Below are positions 1 through 6,740 of a stretch of 12,361 bases of DNA, piece by piece. The stretch is from Baffinella frigidus (Eukaryota > Cryptophyceae > Cryptomonadales > Baffinellaceae): contig MU646590.1 in NCBI GenBank assembly GCA_026770585.1, positions 467,690 to 480,050 on the forward strand. The letters run 5' to 3'. How positions within the stretch are numbered: the stretch's first letter is position 1; each line of letters starts with the position of its first letter. Made by a program: the position numbers and the translations under genes. Under the pieces are notes generated by a model. The model was given only the letters and a program-made list of their open reading frames with translations. It had not been told where the DNA came from and did not search any database.

Positions 1-132
1 TAAACCCCAAACCCTAAACCCTAAACCCTAAACCCCAAACCCCAAACCCTAAACCCTAAACCCCAAACCCTAAACCCTAAACCCTAAACCCCAAACCCCA
101 AACCCTAAACCCTAAACCCTAAACCCTAAACC
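1..132. repeat. Terminal telomere repeat, CCCTAAA type with CCCCAAA variants
   Basis: Eighteen complete 7-base units follow an initial TAAA. They read CCCTAAA or CCCCAAA, with no other interruption until 'ccgatgg' at about 131. The C-rich strand reads away from position 1, which is the orientation expected of a left chromosome end. The variant units are not random: positions 5-60 and 61-116 are the same 56-base block, with unit order C T T T C C T T (C = CCCCAAA, T = CCCTAAA). CCCTAAA/TTTAGGG is the telomere type of most plants and many algae, oomycetes and coccidia. Confidence 0.97.
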
Positions 133-419
133 GATGGATCTGCCAGGGTCCCTTAGGGTGGACGGGCCCGCTTCAGGCCTGGTGGATGGCCCGAGCGTGA
201 TCCACTCAGTGCTGTCTACGTATTGAGGTCCACTTGTAACCATAAGTGGCCAGGACCAGAGATCAGCGCAGAACTAGACCGCACTATGAAGATCGCTGTC
301 ACGGCTCATACCGGCGTTTCGGATCGAGGTGGTGTGTGCGTTCATCTCTGACAAATGTTTTTAAAAAGGGCCTATCTAAAGTCAACTCCCCCACAAAACC
401 GTCAACTTAATATTGCGTT
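133..419. other. Telomere-adjacent unique-looking stretch, no gene seen
   Basis: No open frame, RNA gene or internal repeat of note is visible. The segment is GC-rich up to about 350, then has an A/T-rich patch near 357-410. It separates the terminal telomere from the first copy of the subtelomeric unit. Confidence 0.5.
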
Positions 420-1050
420 GGCGTATTTGTCACACGGTCGGCCCGTCCGCCTGAGGGAGGTGACCCGAGGGCACCTGCAGGGTGCCTCAATCTCCCCCAA
501 AATGGGTGTGGGCAGTTGATGTGTTAGAATTCGACTGGAGAGTACCCAGATCCTCTTCTAATCTCGCCTCAATTCTGCACCGGGCATTCCTCTTTCAAAT
601 AAAGTCAATGCGGGCCAGTAAGTGTCTAAACCCAAAACCCCCAAGCAGGGTGGATCATTGTTTGAGATTAGAGTTGGCGTATGGATGACAGGGTTGGTCC
701 GTGCGCCTGAGGGAGGTGACTCGAGGGCATCAGCGGGGAGTCTAAACCCAAAACCCTCAAGCAGGGTGGATCTCGCCGGACCTGGTGGCGAAGGCCGTGC
801 CGTTCCTAGTCGACGATTGGATTGTGAGTTGGCGTATTGGTTACACGGTTGCTGCGCCTCGTCAGTCGGTGACTCGAGGCACACGCAAGGCAGTCACGAC
901 CGACCGTCTGGCTTCGGCGTCCGCGTGACCGGTCACGCGGGCGTTCACGAGCCTGCCGGCGGGGCTGTTCCACGTTGGTTACACGGTTGGTGCGCCTTGT
1001 CAGTCGGTGACTCGAGGCCTGAGGCAGGTGACTCGCGGGCACCGGCCGGG
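420..1050. repeat. Subtelomeric repeat units, four diverged copies
   Basis: A motif of about 50 bases recurs at about 420-476, 677-731, 832-880 and 972-1018. It starts near 'ggcgtatt', passes through 'acacggttgg' and ends near 'ggtgactcgaggg'. A second motif, 'aaacccaaaaccc..caagcagggtggatc', occurs at about 626-657 and 740-772. Open frames here on both strands translate these repeats in different phases and are not supported as genes. Confidence 0.8.
883..950. repeat. Subtelomeric repeat with a perfect 20-base palindrome, also found near 12027
   Basis: The block from 'cacacgcaaggcagtcac' to 'gcgttcacgag' recurs near 12027-12096 with few changes. At 921-940 it contains CCGCGTGACCGGTCACGCGG, which equals its own reverse complement. 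In the distal copy 14 bases of the palindrome remain (12070-12083). Such a site could bind a dimeric protein, but no evidence here shows that it does. Confidence 0.8.
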
Positions 1051-1051
1051 T

Positions 1052-1600
1052 TCCTAAACCATAAACCCTGAACCCTAAACCAAGGTGGATCTCTTCAGAC
1101 CTGATCGCGAAAGCAAAGTTGCCATTCACGCTCCCGGGCCCCAAAGTTGACGGATTTGTACCACGAACCCAGGGATGACAACTTGAGAAAGACATCTAGG
1201 GCTAATCGCTTCCTTGATGAACATGGGTGAAGGGTGGATCTCCCCAGACCTGGTCGCGAAGGCCCCATTCTCGCTCCCGCTCCAAAGTTGACAAATTTGT
1301 ACCACGAACCCAGGGATGTCAACTTGAGAAAGGCATCCAAGGCTAATCGCTTCTTGAGAAAGACATCCAGGGCTAATCGCTTCCGCAACGAACTTGGGTG
1401 CAGGGTGGATATCGCCGGACCTGGTGGCCAAGGCCCCATTCTCGCTCGCGGGCTCCTACTACCGCATGTTCCAGGCACGTCCCCGACCCCAACACCCACC
1501 AGTGTGGGTATGCAGGGTTATGAGGCTCCCAAAGAAGATTGACTTAGCCTCGATACCCACAAGTTGCCGTTCTCGCTCCCGGGGGGATATTACCGCATGT
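1052..1600. repeat. Second subtelomeric repeat family, about 150 bases per unit
   Basis: Units starting 'gggtggatctc..cagacctggtcgcgaa' recur at about 1083, 1229 and 1400, followed by 'ccattctcgctcccg'. Within them 'aaagttgac.aatttgtacc' and 'acgaacccagggatg' repeat at about 1143 and 1284. 'ttgagaaag.catc' plus 'agggctaatcgcttc' occurs three times (about 1182, 1325, 1353). A short telomere-like tract sits at 1053-1081. The overlapping frames are repeat translations. Confidence 0.75.
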
Positions 1601-1620
1601 TCTAGGCCTCGCCCTCCCCA

Positions 1621-1838
1621 CCCTACTCCCTAAATCCTAAACCCCAAACCATAAACCCTCAACCCTCAACCCTCAACCCTCAACCCGCAACCCTACACCC
1701 TAAACCCTGGACCCTCAACCATCAACCCTAAATCCTAAACCCTAAATCTTAAACCCCAAACCTTAGACCCTAAACCCTAAGCCCTGGACCCTAAACCCTA
1801 AACCCTAAACCCTAAACCCTGGACCCCAAACCCTAAAC
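1621..1838. repeat. Degenerate internal telomeric tract
   Basis: More than 200 bases of CCCTAAA-like units in the same orientation as the terminal array, with many variants (CCCTCAA, CCCGCAA, CCCTGGA, CCTTAGA). The decay suggests an old internal remnant of a former end, or a spread copy of telomeric repeat. Confidence 0.9.
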
Positions 1839-2133
1839 TAATAGAGGACTGTCCCAGGGGGGTGTTCCCGTAATTTCTAGGAGTTACTGTGTGCCCGACG
1901 CGTGCCCTGTTATTGGAGCCATTGCCCCTTTTCCCAGATGCACAACCGTACACACCCCTGGATCAGCAGCCACCAGGGACCCAGTTCGGGCTGGGGCATT
2001 CCTCGTAGCGGAAGTATCGGAGATGCCTGCTGAGAAAGACTGCCATTGTCCCGTGTGCCCGACGCATAACCGCGCACACCGATGGAGCAGCCGCCCTCGG
2101 GACCCGAGGCGGAATGCACGGCGCAGAATTTCA

Positions 2134-2269
2134 TATGGAAACACTTTTAATTTAAACAACTTCGGCAATGAAATTTACTACACATAACGATTTTTACAAG
2201 TAATATTAAAGCAAACGTGTAGTAATTTTCATCGAAATCCAGTTTTTTAGATTGAAAGTGTTTCCACAT
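2134..2269. mobile_element. Foldback (MITE-like) element, family E, copy 1
   Basis: The two halves are reverse complements over about 55 bases. The left arm starts 'atatggaaacactttt' and passes 'aaatttactacac'. The right arm runs 'gtgtagtaatttt' to 'aaagtgtttccacat'. The element is A/T-rich against a G/C-rich background. The central part recurs at 11098-11208. No coding capacity; flanking target duplication not clear. Confidence 0.8.
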
Positions 2270-2402
2270 TAAATTGAGGTGTGGTTAGAATAACCGTGCA
2301 TCCCCCGGGAGCAGTCGCCCTCGAATATCCGTGCAATCTTTCGTGCACGGGTTTTGCCTGTCGAATAACTAATGCCACAAGCTAACGCCAGCGGACCCCT
2401 TA

Positions 2403-2489
2403 GCCTACGGTAGGAACCCCCCCTCCTCCTACGACGTACAAAACAAACAGGTCTTTAAAAGTCGTAGGAGGGGGGCTCCTACCGTAGGC
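2403..2489. mobile_element. Short foldback element
   Basis: 'gcctacggtagga' plus a C-rich stretch and 'cctcctacgac' on the left pairs with 'gtcgtaggagg' through 'tcctaccgtaggc' on the right. The arms are about 32 bases, with a short A-rich loop ('acaaaacaaacagg'). Its size and lack of coding potential fit a small non-autonomous element. Confidence 0.7.
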
Positions 2490-2653
2490 AATCCGTAGGC
2501 TCTAAGTACCTCGCGGGCGCTAGCTTTTCAGATGGTAACCGTGCACGTTTCCCCGGGTGCAGCCGCCCTCGATACCCGAAATGGCAGCCATCTTCGAGTG
2601 TGGCGAAGAAGCAGCGCGCGCGTGGGCGGCAGGGGCGCCAGAGTTCCCCACTA

Positions 2654-2742
2654 CATCGGAGTTCCCCAGACGCCGAAGCGCCGAAGCACCAAAGTTCCAA
2701 AGTACCTCGTTCCCCTCCGACTATCCGCGGGGACCTCCGATG
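2654..2742. mobile_element. Short TA-flanked element with CATCGGAG ends
   Basis: Terminal inverted repeats: 'catcggagttcccc' at the left and 'ggggacctccgatg' at the right, one mismatch in 14. A TA dinucleotide lies directly outside each end (2652-2653 and 2743-2744). TA duplication is characteristic of Tc1/mariner-type transposition, so a non-autonomous member is inferred. Confidence 0.6.
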
Positions 2743-2766
2743 TAGGCTGCCTCGGGCGTGCCAGCA

Positions 2767-2965
2767 GATGGCTCCAACGTCTGCCGAGGCGGGCCTATCC
2801 CCGGATACAGGGGTACCTCGCTCATAAGAAAACGCCCACCCCCATAGGACCACCGTAGGGCCCTAGGCATAGGCCTACTGTAGGGTCCTAGGGGGGGGCG
2901 GTTTCTTATGAACGAGGTACCCCTGTAGATGGCTTCAACGTCTGCCGAGGCGGGCCTATCCCCGG
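2767..2965. repeat. About 40-base tandem unit split by an element insertion
   Basis: The units at 2767-2804 and 2928-2965 ('gatggctccaacgtctgccg' onward to 'tatccccgg') match with one internal mismatch. Each is followed by A or G then TA. The family A element at 2808-2925 sits exactly at the TA between them, so the pre-insertion sequence can be read directly. Confidence 0.8.
2808..2925. mobile_element. Family A foldback element, copy 1 (TA-flanked)
   Basis: 118 bases. Terminal inverted repeats begin CAGGGGTACCTCG and continue through 'ctcataagaaa' and a C-run; the right arm is the complement, ending 'cgaggtacccctg'. TA lies immediately outside both ends (2806-2807, 2926-2927). The interior carries 'taggaccaccgtagg' and 'cctactgtagggtcc', so most of the element can fold. 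It has no open frame. The TA duplication suggests mobilisation by a Tc1/mariner-superfamily transposase encoded elsewhere (inference). Confidence 0.88.
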
Positions 2966-3250
2966 GTAGTCCTCACAGGTCAAGGAGTCTCCTCTCGGGA
3001 CAAGGGGGAACTCCGTTACCCCGCCGTTTGATGGGAACCGCGGCACCTGTACCCGCGGGTAGTGTCGTTTAGGTCCGTTAGGTTCTTCGAGCTCCCAACA
3101 TAGGCGGACACCGGAACTTGTTCCGTAGAAAGGCTATGCTTCCTTTCGGGTTGCAGGGTAGGATTGGGAACTCCGACTACGGCACTACACACAGGACCCC
3201 TCCGCACACCCGCCTTCCAGGCGGTTTTGCATGTTCCATATGTCATACTA
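2966..3250. other. Intergenic stretch with one dispersed 83-base repeat
   Basis: No gene is supported. Positions 3068-3150 are a diverged copy of the repeat duplicated in tandem at 7283-7453: 'tttaggtcc.ttaggttctt', then 'ataggcggacaccggaac', then 'gcttcctttcgg'. The remainder shows no clear internal structure. Confidence 0.7.
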
Positions 3251-3253
3251 TTA

Positions 3254-3369
3254 TAGGGGTACCTCGCTCATAAGAAATCGCCCCCCCCTAGGACCACCAT
3301 AGGACCCTAGGCATGGTCCTACTGTAGGGTCCTAGGGGGGGGCGGTTTCTTATGAGCGAGGTACCCCTG
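3254..3369. mobile_element. Family A foldback element, copy 2 (TA-flanked)
   Basis: 116 bases. Ends 'aggggtacctcgctcataag' and 'cttatgagcgaggtacccct', with the first base of the left end changed (T for C). TA at 3252-3253 and at 3370-3371. The interior closely matches copy 1 (CCATAGGACCCTAGGCAT, then 'cctactgtagggtcctagg'). Confidence 0.88.
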
Positions 3370-3411
3370 TAGAGAGCGACGTGCGACTCCATCACTTACA
3401 CCCCTACCGTA

Positions 3412-3528
3412 CAGGGTTACCTCGCTCATAAAAAAACGCCTCCCCCTAGGTTCCTCAAGTAGGCCTATGCCTAGGGCACCTATAGTGGTCCTGGGGGGGG
3501 GTAGTTTCTCATGAGCGAGGTACCCATG
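3412..3528. mobile_element. Family A foldback element, copy 3 (TA-flanked)
   Basis: 117 bases, only about 40 bases after copy 2. Ends 'cagggttacctcgctcata' and 'atgagcgaggtacccatg', with TA at 3410-3411 and 3529-3530. The middle ('aagtaggcctatgcctaggg') reads as the reverse complement of the middle of copies 1 and 2, so this copy lies in the opposite orientation. Confidence 0.85.
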
Positions 3529-3593
3529 TAGGCCATCCTTGGGGACATGGGGGGCGGAGGGGGTCGGCACAACTGCAGGATGTGCGGGGGGTA

Positions 3594-3705
3594 CGGGGGA
3601 ACCTCGCATACAAGACAGCCCCACCCTCCTAGCACCATCACAGGGTCCGAGGTAGCGGCGTAGAAGCCCCTACACGAAGTGGGGGGGGCTTTCTTCCTTC
3701 TCTTG
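3594..3705. mobile_element. Family A element, degenerate copy 4
   Basis: The left end 'cgggggaacctcgcatacaag' follows TA and resembles the family end with several changes. The right part keeps only a G-run followed by 'ctttcttcc' and lacks the 'gaggtacccctg' end. It appears to be an old, decayed copy. Confidence 0.5.
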
Positions 3706-4098
3706 ACACGCAACAGTCGGTCGGTGTCCTGTTTTGTAATATAGTAAAGCACTCGAGAAAAAGGTCGGTGTGTGTGTTTGTAACTCGCCCAGGACCACCC
3801 AGGTCCAGGACATCTCGCGGCGGCAACTTAAGGCGGTTGTTCCATCTAGGGTGGCCAGGGCGGTCCATGTGAGCCTCGGTCAGACAGGTAGCGAGCCTCG
3901 GCCATGGGCCAGGGGGTCTCAGTCCAGGCATTAATATCCGAGGAGGAAGTAGCTCTACTGCCACCAACCACCCCAAGTGAAACAGATCGGGGTGGAGTTG
4001 AGCCCCCCCCCCCCCCGAGGACTGAACCATAAGAGTTTAGTCTTTGTGAAATTTACCTCAGGTGGCATATCTCGACCTGGTAAACTTTGGATGGATGG
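3706..4098. other. Intergenic stretch, no supported gene; C14 run
   Basis: A minus-strand open frame crosses this region but has no recognisable domain, runs through simple repeats, and includes a run of 14 C at 4003-4016. Bases 3957-3991 ('actgccaccaaccacc..aagtgaa') match 7645-7680. A short inverted pair lies near 4050-4086 ('tttacctcaggt' and 'acctggtaaac'). Confidence 0.6.
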
Positions 4099-4100
4099 TA

Positions 4101-4219
4101 CAAGGGTACCTCGCTCATAAGAAACCGCCCCCCCCCCCTAGGACCACCATAGGACCCTAGGCATAATCCTACTGTAGGGTCCTAGGGTGGGGCAGTTTCT
4201 TATGAGCGAGGTACCCCTG
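4101..4219. mobile_element. Family A foldback element, copy 5 (TA-flanked)
   Basis: 119 bases. Ends 'caagggtacctcgctcataa' and 'ttatgagcgaggtacccctg', with TA at 4099-4100 and 4220-4221. The interior is close to copy 2. The good preservation of arms and flanks suggests a relatively recent insertion. Confidence 0.87.
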
Positions 4220-4221
4220 TA

Positions 4222-4453
4222 GTGGGTAAAGGGGAGGGGCGCGGGGGAAAGGGGACGCGGGGTGTGAGGCCCCAAGCGACTACTCGGGAGGGTGATTGCA
4301 TTTAAAACGCCACAATCATCCACTTTTTGAGATAATCCAATGAAAACCATGTTTTTAGACAACAGATGGTTCCGGAGGAGTCTGTTGTTTGAGCCATTTA
4401 CTCTTCAGACCCCCCGGGTAGGAAGCAGTTTTAGTCTGCTACCCTATGAAAGC
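4222..4453. other. Intergenic stretch, purine-rich then A/T-rich
   Basis: 4222-4270 is strongly G/A-rich on the + strand. One short stem is visible ('agacaacaga' at 4357-4366 with 'tctgttgttt' at 4381-4390). No gene is supported. Confidence 0.5.
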
Positions 4454-4530
4454 GAAGGAGGCTCTGCATGTCCTCTCGGGGCGGTGGATGTGCAGCAGCA
4501 GGTAAAAAAAAGCCCAAAAAATTCGCTGTA

Positions 4531-4630
4531 TTTAACGTCCACAGAAAAGGGGTGAGGTGGGCGGACGTTAAATTTAACGTCCGCAGAAAAGGGGTGTGGT
4601 GTGCGGACGTCAAATAATAACGTCCACATC
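4531..4630. repeat. Tandem 42-43 base units, each bounded by complementary ends
   Basis: Two full units (4531-4572 and 4573-4615) plus a partial third (4616 on). Each starts TTTAACGTCC, has 'cagaaaaggggtg' in the middle, and ends GGACGTTAAA or GGACGTCAAA. Each unit can therefore form its own stem of about 10 base pairs. No protein is supported. Confidence 0.85.
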
Positions 4631-4655
4631 TCAGTTTACGGTGTGCGACCTTGTA

Positions 4656-4872
4656 GAGCGTTTGCGGTAATTGTTGTCCATTTTGGACGAACGGTTTCCC
4701 GGTTTTCCGGTTTTGAAAGGGACTTATAGGACGTGACAAGGATTTTAAATGGTACCAAGAGGCGCAATTCTGGTACTATTTAAAATCCTTGTCACGTCCT
4801 ATAAGTCCCTTTCAAAACCGGAAAACCGGGAAACCGTACGTTCAAAACGGACAACAATTACCTCAAACGCTC
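4656..4872. mobile_element. Long foldback element, family B (TA-flanked, GAGCG ends)
   Basis: Arms of about 100 bases are nearly perfect reverse complements. The left arm is 'gagcgtttgcggtaattg' ... 'aaccggttttccggg'-like AT/GC blocks ... 'gacttataggacgtgacaag' and on to 'atggtacca'. The right arm mirrors it to 'aattacctcaaacgctc'. The loop is only about 15 bases. TA lies outside both ends (4654-4655, 4873-4874). Beyond that, 'gtgtgcgaccttg' on the left resembles 'gtgtgaccttg' on the right. There is no real coding frame; frames here translate the arms. 7026-7196 shares the end motif. Confidence 0.88.
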
Positions 4873-4985
4873 TACTGTGTGACCTTGTGATCGAGTAAGC
4901 CCTGTTCTCTTCAGACCTCCCTAAAGGACCCGGGTAGGAAGGAGGCTCTGCATGTCCTCTCGGGGCGGTGGATGTGCAGCAGCAG

Positions 4986-5419
4986 ATGAGGATCTGTGTC
5001 CCGCGCACGCATGAGGATCTGTATCAGGGGCCTCTCTCTACCCACCATTTTGTCCGCTAAATACCCCAGGTCGCCATCCGCAACACCTCTCGGTCTGCGC
5101 CGAAAATTGACGACACTCCTGGGACCCATCGCAGCCGGACCTCGCGTCTGCGCCTCCCTCCCCGCCCCACCCAGGGAACGAGATGTTCCTCGACACCGTG
5201 AAATTCACCGTGATGTGCGTTCCTTTGCCAACATTTGCCCCTTGACCCCTTTAGGTCCTTTAGGTTTTAATTTCGCCCAACATAGCCCAACGACACGCCC
5301 TTCCGTAGAAAGGACTGCAGAGAAAGCATTTTTGCTTTCGGATCGCGTTTAGCTTTCCAGTGCAGAGGCTCGTGAAGAGGGGATTTGCCCCTTGACCCCT
5401 GTGCGAACGAAACTTCGCT
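4986..5419. other. Intergenic stretch with short and dispersed repeats
   Basis: 'atgaggatctgt' occurs twice (4986 and about 5010). 'atttgccccttgacccct' occurs at about 5233 and 5383. 5250-5344 is a diverged member of the 86-base repeat seen at 7283-7453. A plus-strand open frame covers most of the segment but is repeat-derived toward its end and lacks recognisable domains. Confidence 0.55.
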
Positions 5420-5448
5420 GGGTGCAATTTTGCCCCAAAATTGCACCC
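5420..5448. other. Perfect 13-base-pair hairpin upstream of the gene
   Basis: GGGTGCAATTTTG (5420-5432) and CAAAATTGCACCC (5436-5448) are exact reverse complements separated by three C. It lies about 220 bases upstream of the predicted start codon. It could be a protein-binding palindrome, an RNA hairpin, or the core of a tiny foldback; the sequence alone does not decide. Confidence 0.75.
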
Positions 5449-5504
5449 CCCCCCCCAGACAATTTGCTGCATTTGCACGTGAAATTTCGGGGGGGGGGGG
5501 GGGG
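5446..5504. other. Opposed homopolymer runs, C11 and G16
   Basis: A run of 11 C (5446-5456) and a run of 16 G (5489-5504) are separated by 32 bases, so they are complementary. Such runs can pair or form quadruplex structures, and are also a common place for sequencing or assembly error. They lie just upstream of the TATA-like box. Confidence 0.8.
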
Positions 5505-5538
5505 AATTGTAAAAACAATCTCAAATTTAAAATTGAGA

Positions 5539-5547
5539 TATAAATAA
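5539..5547 (+). promoter_or_regulatory. TATA-like box (TATAAATAA)
   Basis: TATAAATAA sits in an A/T-rich pocket (5505-5555) within otherwise G/C-rich DNA, 126 bases upstream of the ATG at 5665. This spacing would leave a 5' leader of about 95 bases if transcription began some 30 bases downstream. Supported only by motif and position. Confidence 0.4.
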
Positions 5548-5664
5548 ATTTGACGTTTGAGGGGGGTCGTGCAGGGGCGCAACAGGACGTGAGCAAACAA
5601 GAACGCGTTGTGCACTCCTCGCCACGCAGAACTGGCATCACCCCCAGCACAGTCCGGCCGTGAC

Positions 5665-6740
5665 ATGTCCGAGGAGGAGGAGATAGCTGCGGTGGAGGAG
5701 GGGCGTGGGGAGCAAGAGGGTGCTGGGTCTGAGGTCGAGGGTGGTCATCAAAATGGTTACACTGACGCGGTTTCAGCGGAACGCGGCGATGCATCATTGG
5801 ATGCCGATGAGGACGCCGATGGGGGCGCTCTTCGGGGTTTGAGTGTGCACACGGACGTGGCTGGGAGCGGGGAGGGCGTTGACGCCAGCCCACCAAAACA
5901 GCGCACCGACCCTGTGGACGACGACTCCAGTGTCGCGACTACGCCCGGCCATACCGAGCCCCGCCAAGCGCCAGAGGATATCGTGCCGGAGAAATCGCCC
6001 GAATCAGGCACACCGCGAGAACGCGATGGCGAAAGCCGATCCATGCGTAGCTTGAAAGCCTTCACCAAGTCCGCGCCACCGAGAGGAGATGGATTATCCA
6101 CTGAAGATGTCCAGATGGCCCTGTTTCACGTCGAGCAGCTCTTCTCTTCGTCAGCCCAGGAGCTGGTAAAATCCTCTTCCCCCTGTCTTGCCCCCTGTCC
6201 CGCCCTCCCCTCCCATCTTTGCAGCCCCAGGGCGCAGACGCGACCTCCAACCCCAACCCCCGACACACCGCACAGGGCAGCGCGCACGCCCCGACCAACC
6301 GTGCAGGGCATGGGGCAACCACGTCGCCGCGCGCTGCCCCCCGACCCCAGCGCCAGATGACGACCCTCCCCTGGCAGGGTACGTCATCGAAGTCTGTGTC
6401 TAGAGAGGAGGAATCCGAGCCGATCATCCCCCGCTCCCCGATGAAGAAGAGCGGCACGATCTCCTCGATGAGCACCACGGCGTCGGCGAAGAGCAGGGGC
6501 GACACCGACGACACCCAGTCCGTGCGCCGCCTCAAGCCGGTACCGTCAAGCCCCGTGCCAATCTCATCTCGGAACATACCAGAATCTGTCCTGATAAAAA
6601 GGCGTACCACGCCAGATTCTTGGAAGGTGTTGCCAAAAGTCAATTTCCCCTCGATGCAGTGGTTTTCAAAAGTTGCCAACCGTATCCTGATACGATTTTT
6701 AAAAATCAACACCCTCCTCCACTCTGGCGTGGTAAGATAG
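5665..6740 (+). CDS. Predicted two-exon gene, 338-residue disordered protein of unknown function
   Basis: The product is not recognised. The proposed CDS joins 5665-6165 and 6225-6740 across a 59-base phase-0 intron. The ATG at 5665 (gacATGt, purine at -3) begins MSEEEEIAAVEEG; an upstream in-frame extension has only a TTG start and was not used. Residues 1-140 are acidic and rich in Glu, Asp, Gly and Ser, probably disordered. Residues 144-160 (LSTEDVQMALFHVEQLF) look like an amphipathic helix. After the intron the protein turns basic and rich in Ser, Pro and Thr, with several Ser-Pro sites (for example IIPRSPMKKSGT), the style of a phosphorylated regulatory or scaffold region. The last 44 residues (295-338) are encoded by a foldback element that spans 6607-6732, so the native C-terminus is probably lost, or the gene is a truncated copy of a longer one. 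If the intron is retained, the frame ends at 6360 (231 residues). It may be a pseudogene. Confidence 0.55.
6166..6224 (+). other. Putative 59-base GT-AG intron
   Basis: The donor CTG|GTAAAA follows a codon boundary. The acceptor is preceded by an almost unbroken pyrimidine tract (6170-6220) ending TTTGCAG|CC. The length is not a multiple of three, and removing it moves the reading frame from the exon 1 frame into the one that stays open for 171 more codons. This agreement of signals and frame is the main evidence for splicing. Confidence 0.6.
6607..6732. mobile_element. Family D foldback element, copy 1, inside the gene's last exon
   Basis: 126 bases with terminal inverted repeats CCACGCCAGA and TCTGGCGTGG, flanked by TA on both sides (6605-6606, 6733-6734). 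The interior has 'ttgccaaaagtcaatttccc', 'ggttttcaaaagt' and a short stem 'cgtatcctgatacg'. The copy at 11241-11366 aligns along its whole length. The element supplies the last 44 codons and brings the stop codon (6738-6740) just past its end. Confidence 0.85.

Larger units (their letters stand above)
1889..2585. repeat. Dispersed subtelomeric motif, four copies
   Basis: A motif resembling 'aaccgtgcac...gcagccgccctcg..acccga' occurs at about 1945, 2067, 2292 and 2537. Copies 1 and 2 also share the upstream 'gtgtgcccgacgc' (1891 and 2052). Foldback elements sit between copies 2 and 3 and between copies 3 and 4, so an older array was opened by insertions. No gene is supported in 1839-2600. Confidence 0.65.
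4454..4985. repeat. 48-base direct repeat flanking a foldback and a hairpin array
   Basis: 4454-4501 and 4938-4985 are identical by eye over 48 bases ('gaaggaggctctgcatgtcc' to 'gatgtgcagcagcag'). Upstream similarity ('cttcagacc', 'cccgggtaggaag') extends the duplication. Between the copies lie a 42-base hairpin array and a foldback of about 217 bases. In frame the unit would read through 'CMSSRGGGCAA'-like residues, but neither copy is in a long open frame. Confidence 0.85.

Noticed and set aside
1095-1542. Overlapping open frames of 100-134 codons on both strands
   Set aside because: They translate the 150-base subtelomeric repeat in several phases at once, have no recognisable domain and no consistent start context.
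2532-2858. Plus-strand open frame of about 108 codons
   Set aside because: It runs through a foldback element, a tandem unit and into a family A element, so its length reflects GC-rich repeats.
3638-4030. Minus-strand open frame of 130 codons
   Set aside because: It crosses a C14 run and a decayed element, is low in coding character and shows no known motif.
4996-5352. Plus-strand open frame of 118 codons
   Set aside because: Its last third is a copy of the dispersed 86-base repeat, and no homologous domain is evident; kept only as intergenic.
5267-5896. Minus-strand open frame of 209 codons
   Set aside because: It depends on the G16 and C11 runs (giving proline and glycine strings) and overlaps exon 1 of the better supported + strand gene.
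6062-6712. Minus-strand open frame of 216 codons opposite the gene
   Set aside because: GC-rich antisense shadow that starts inside the family D element and shows no domain; the + strand frame has intron signals and a good start.
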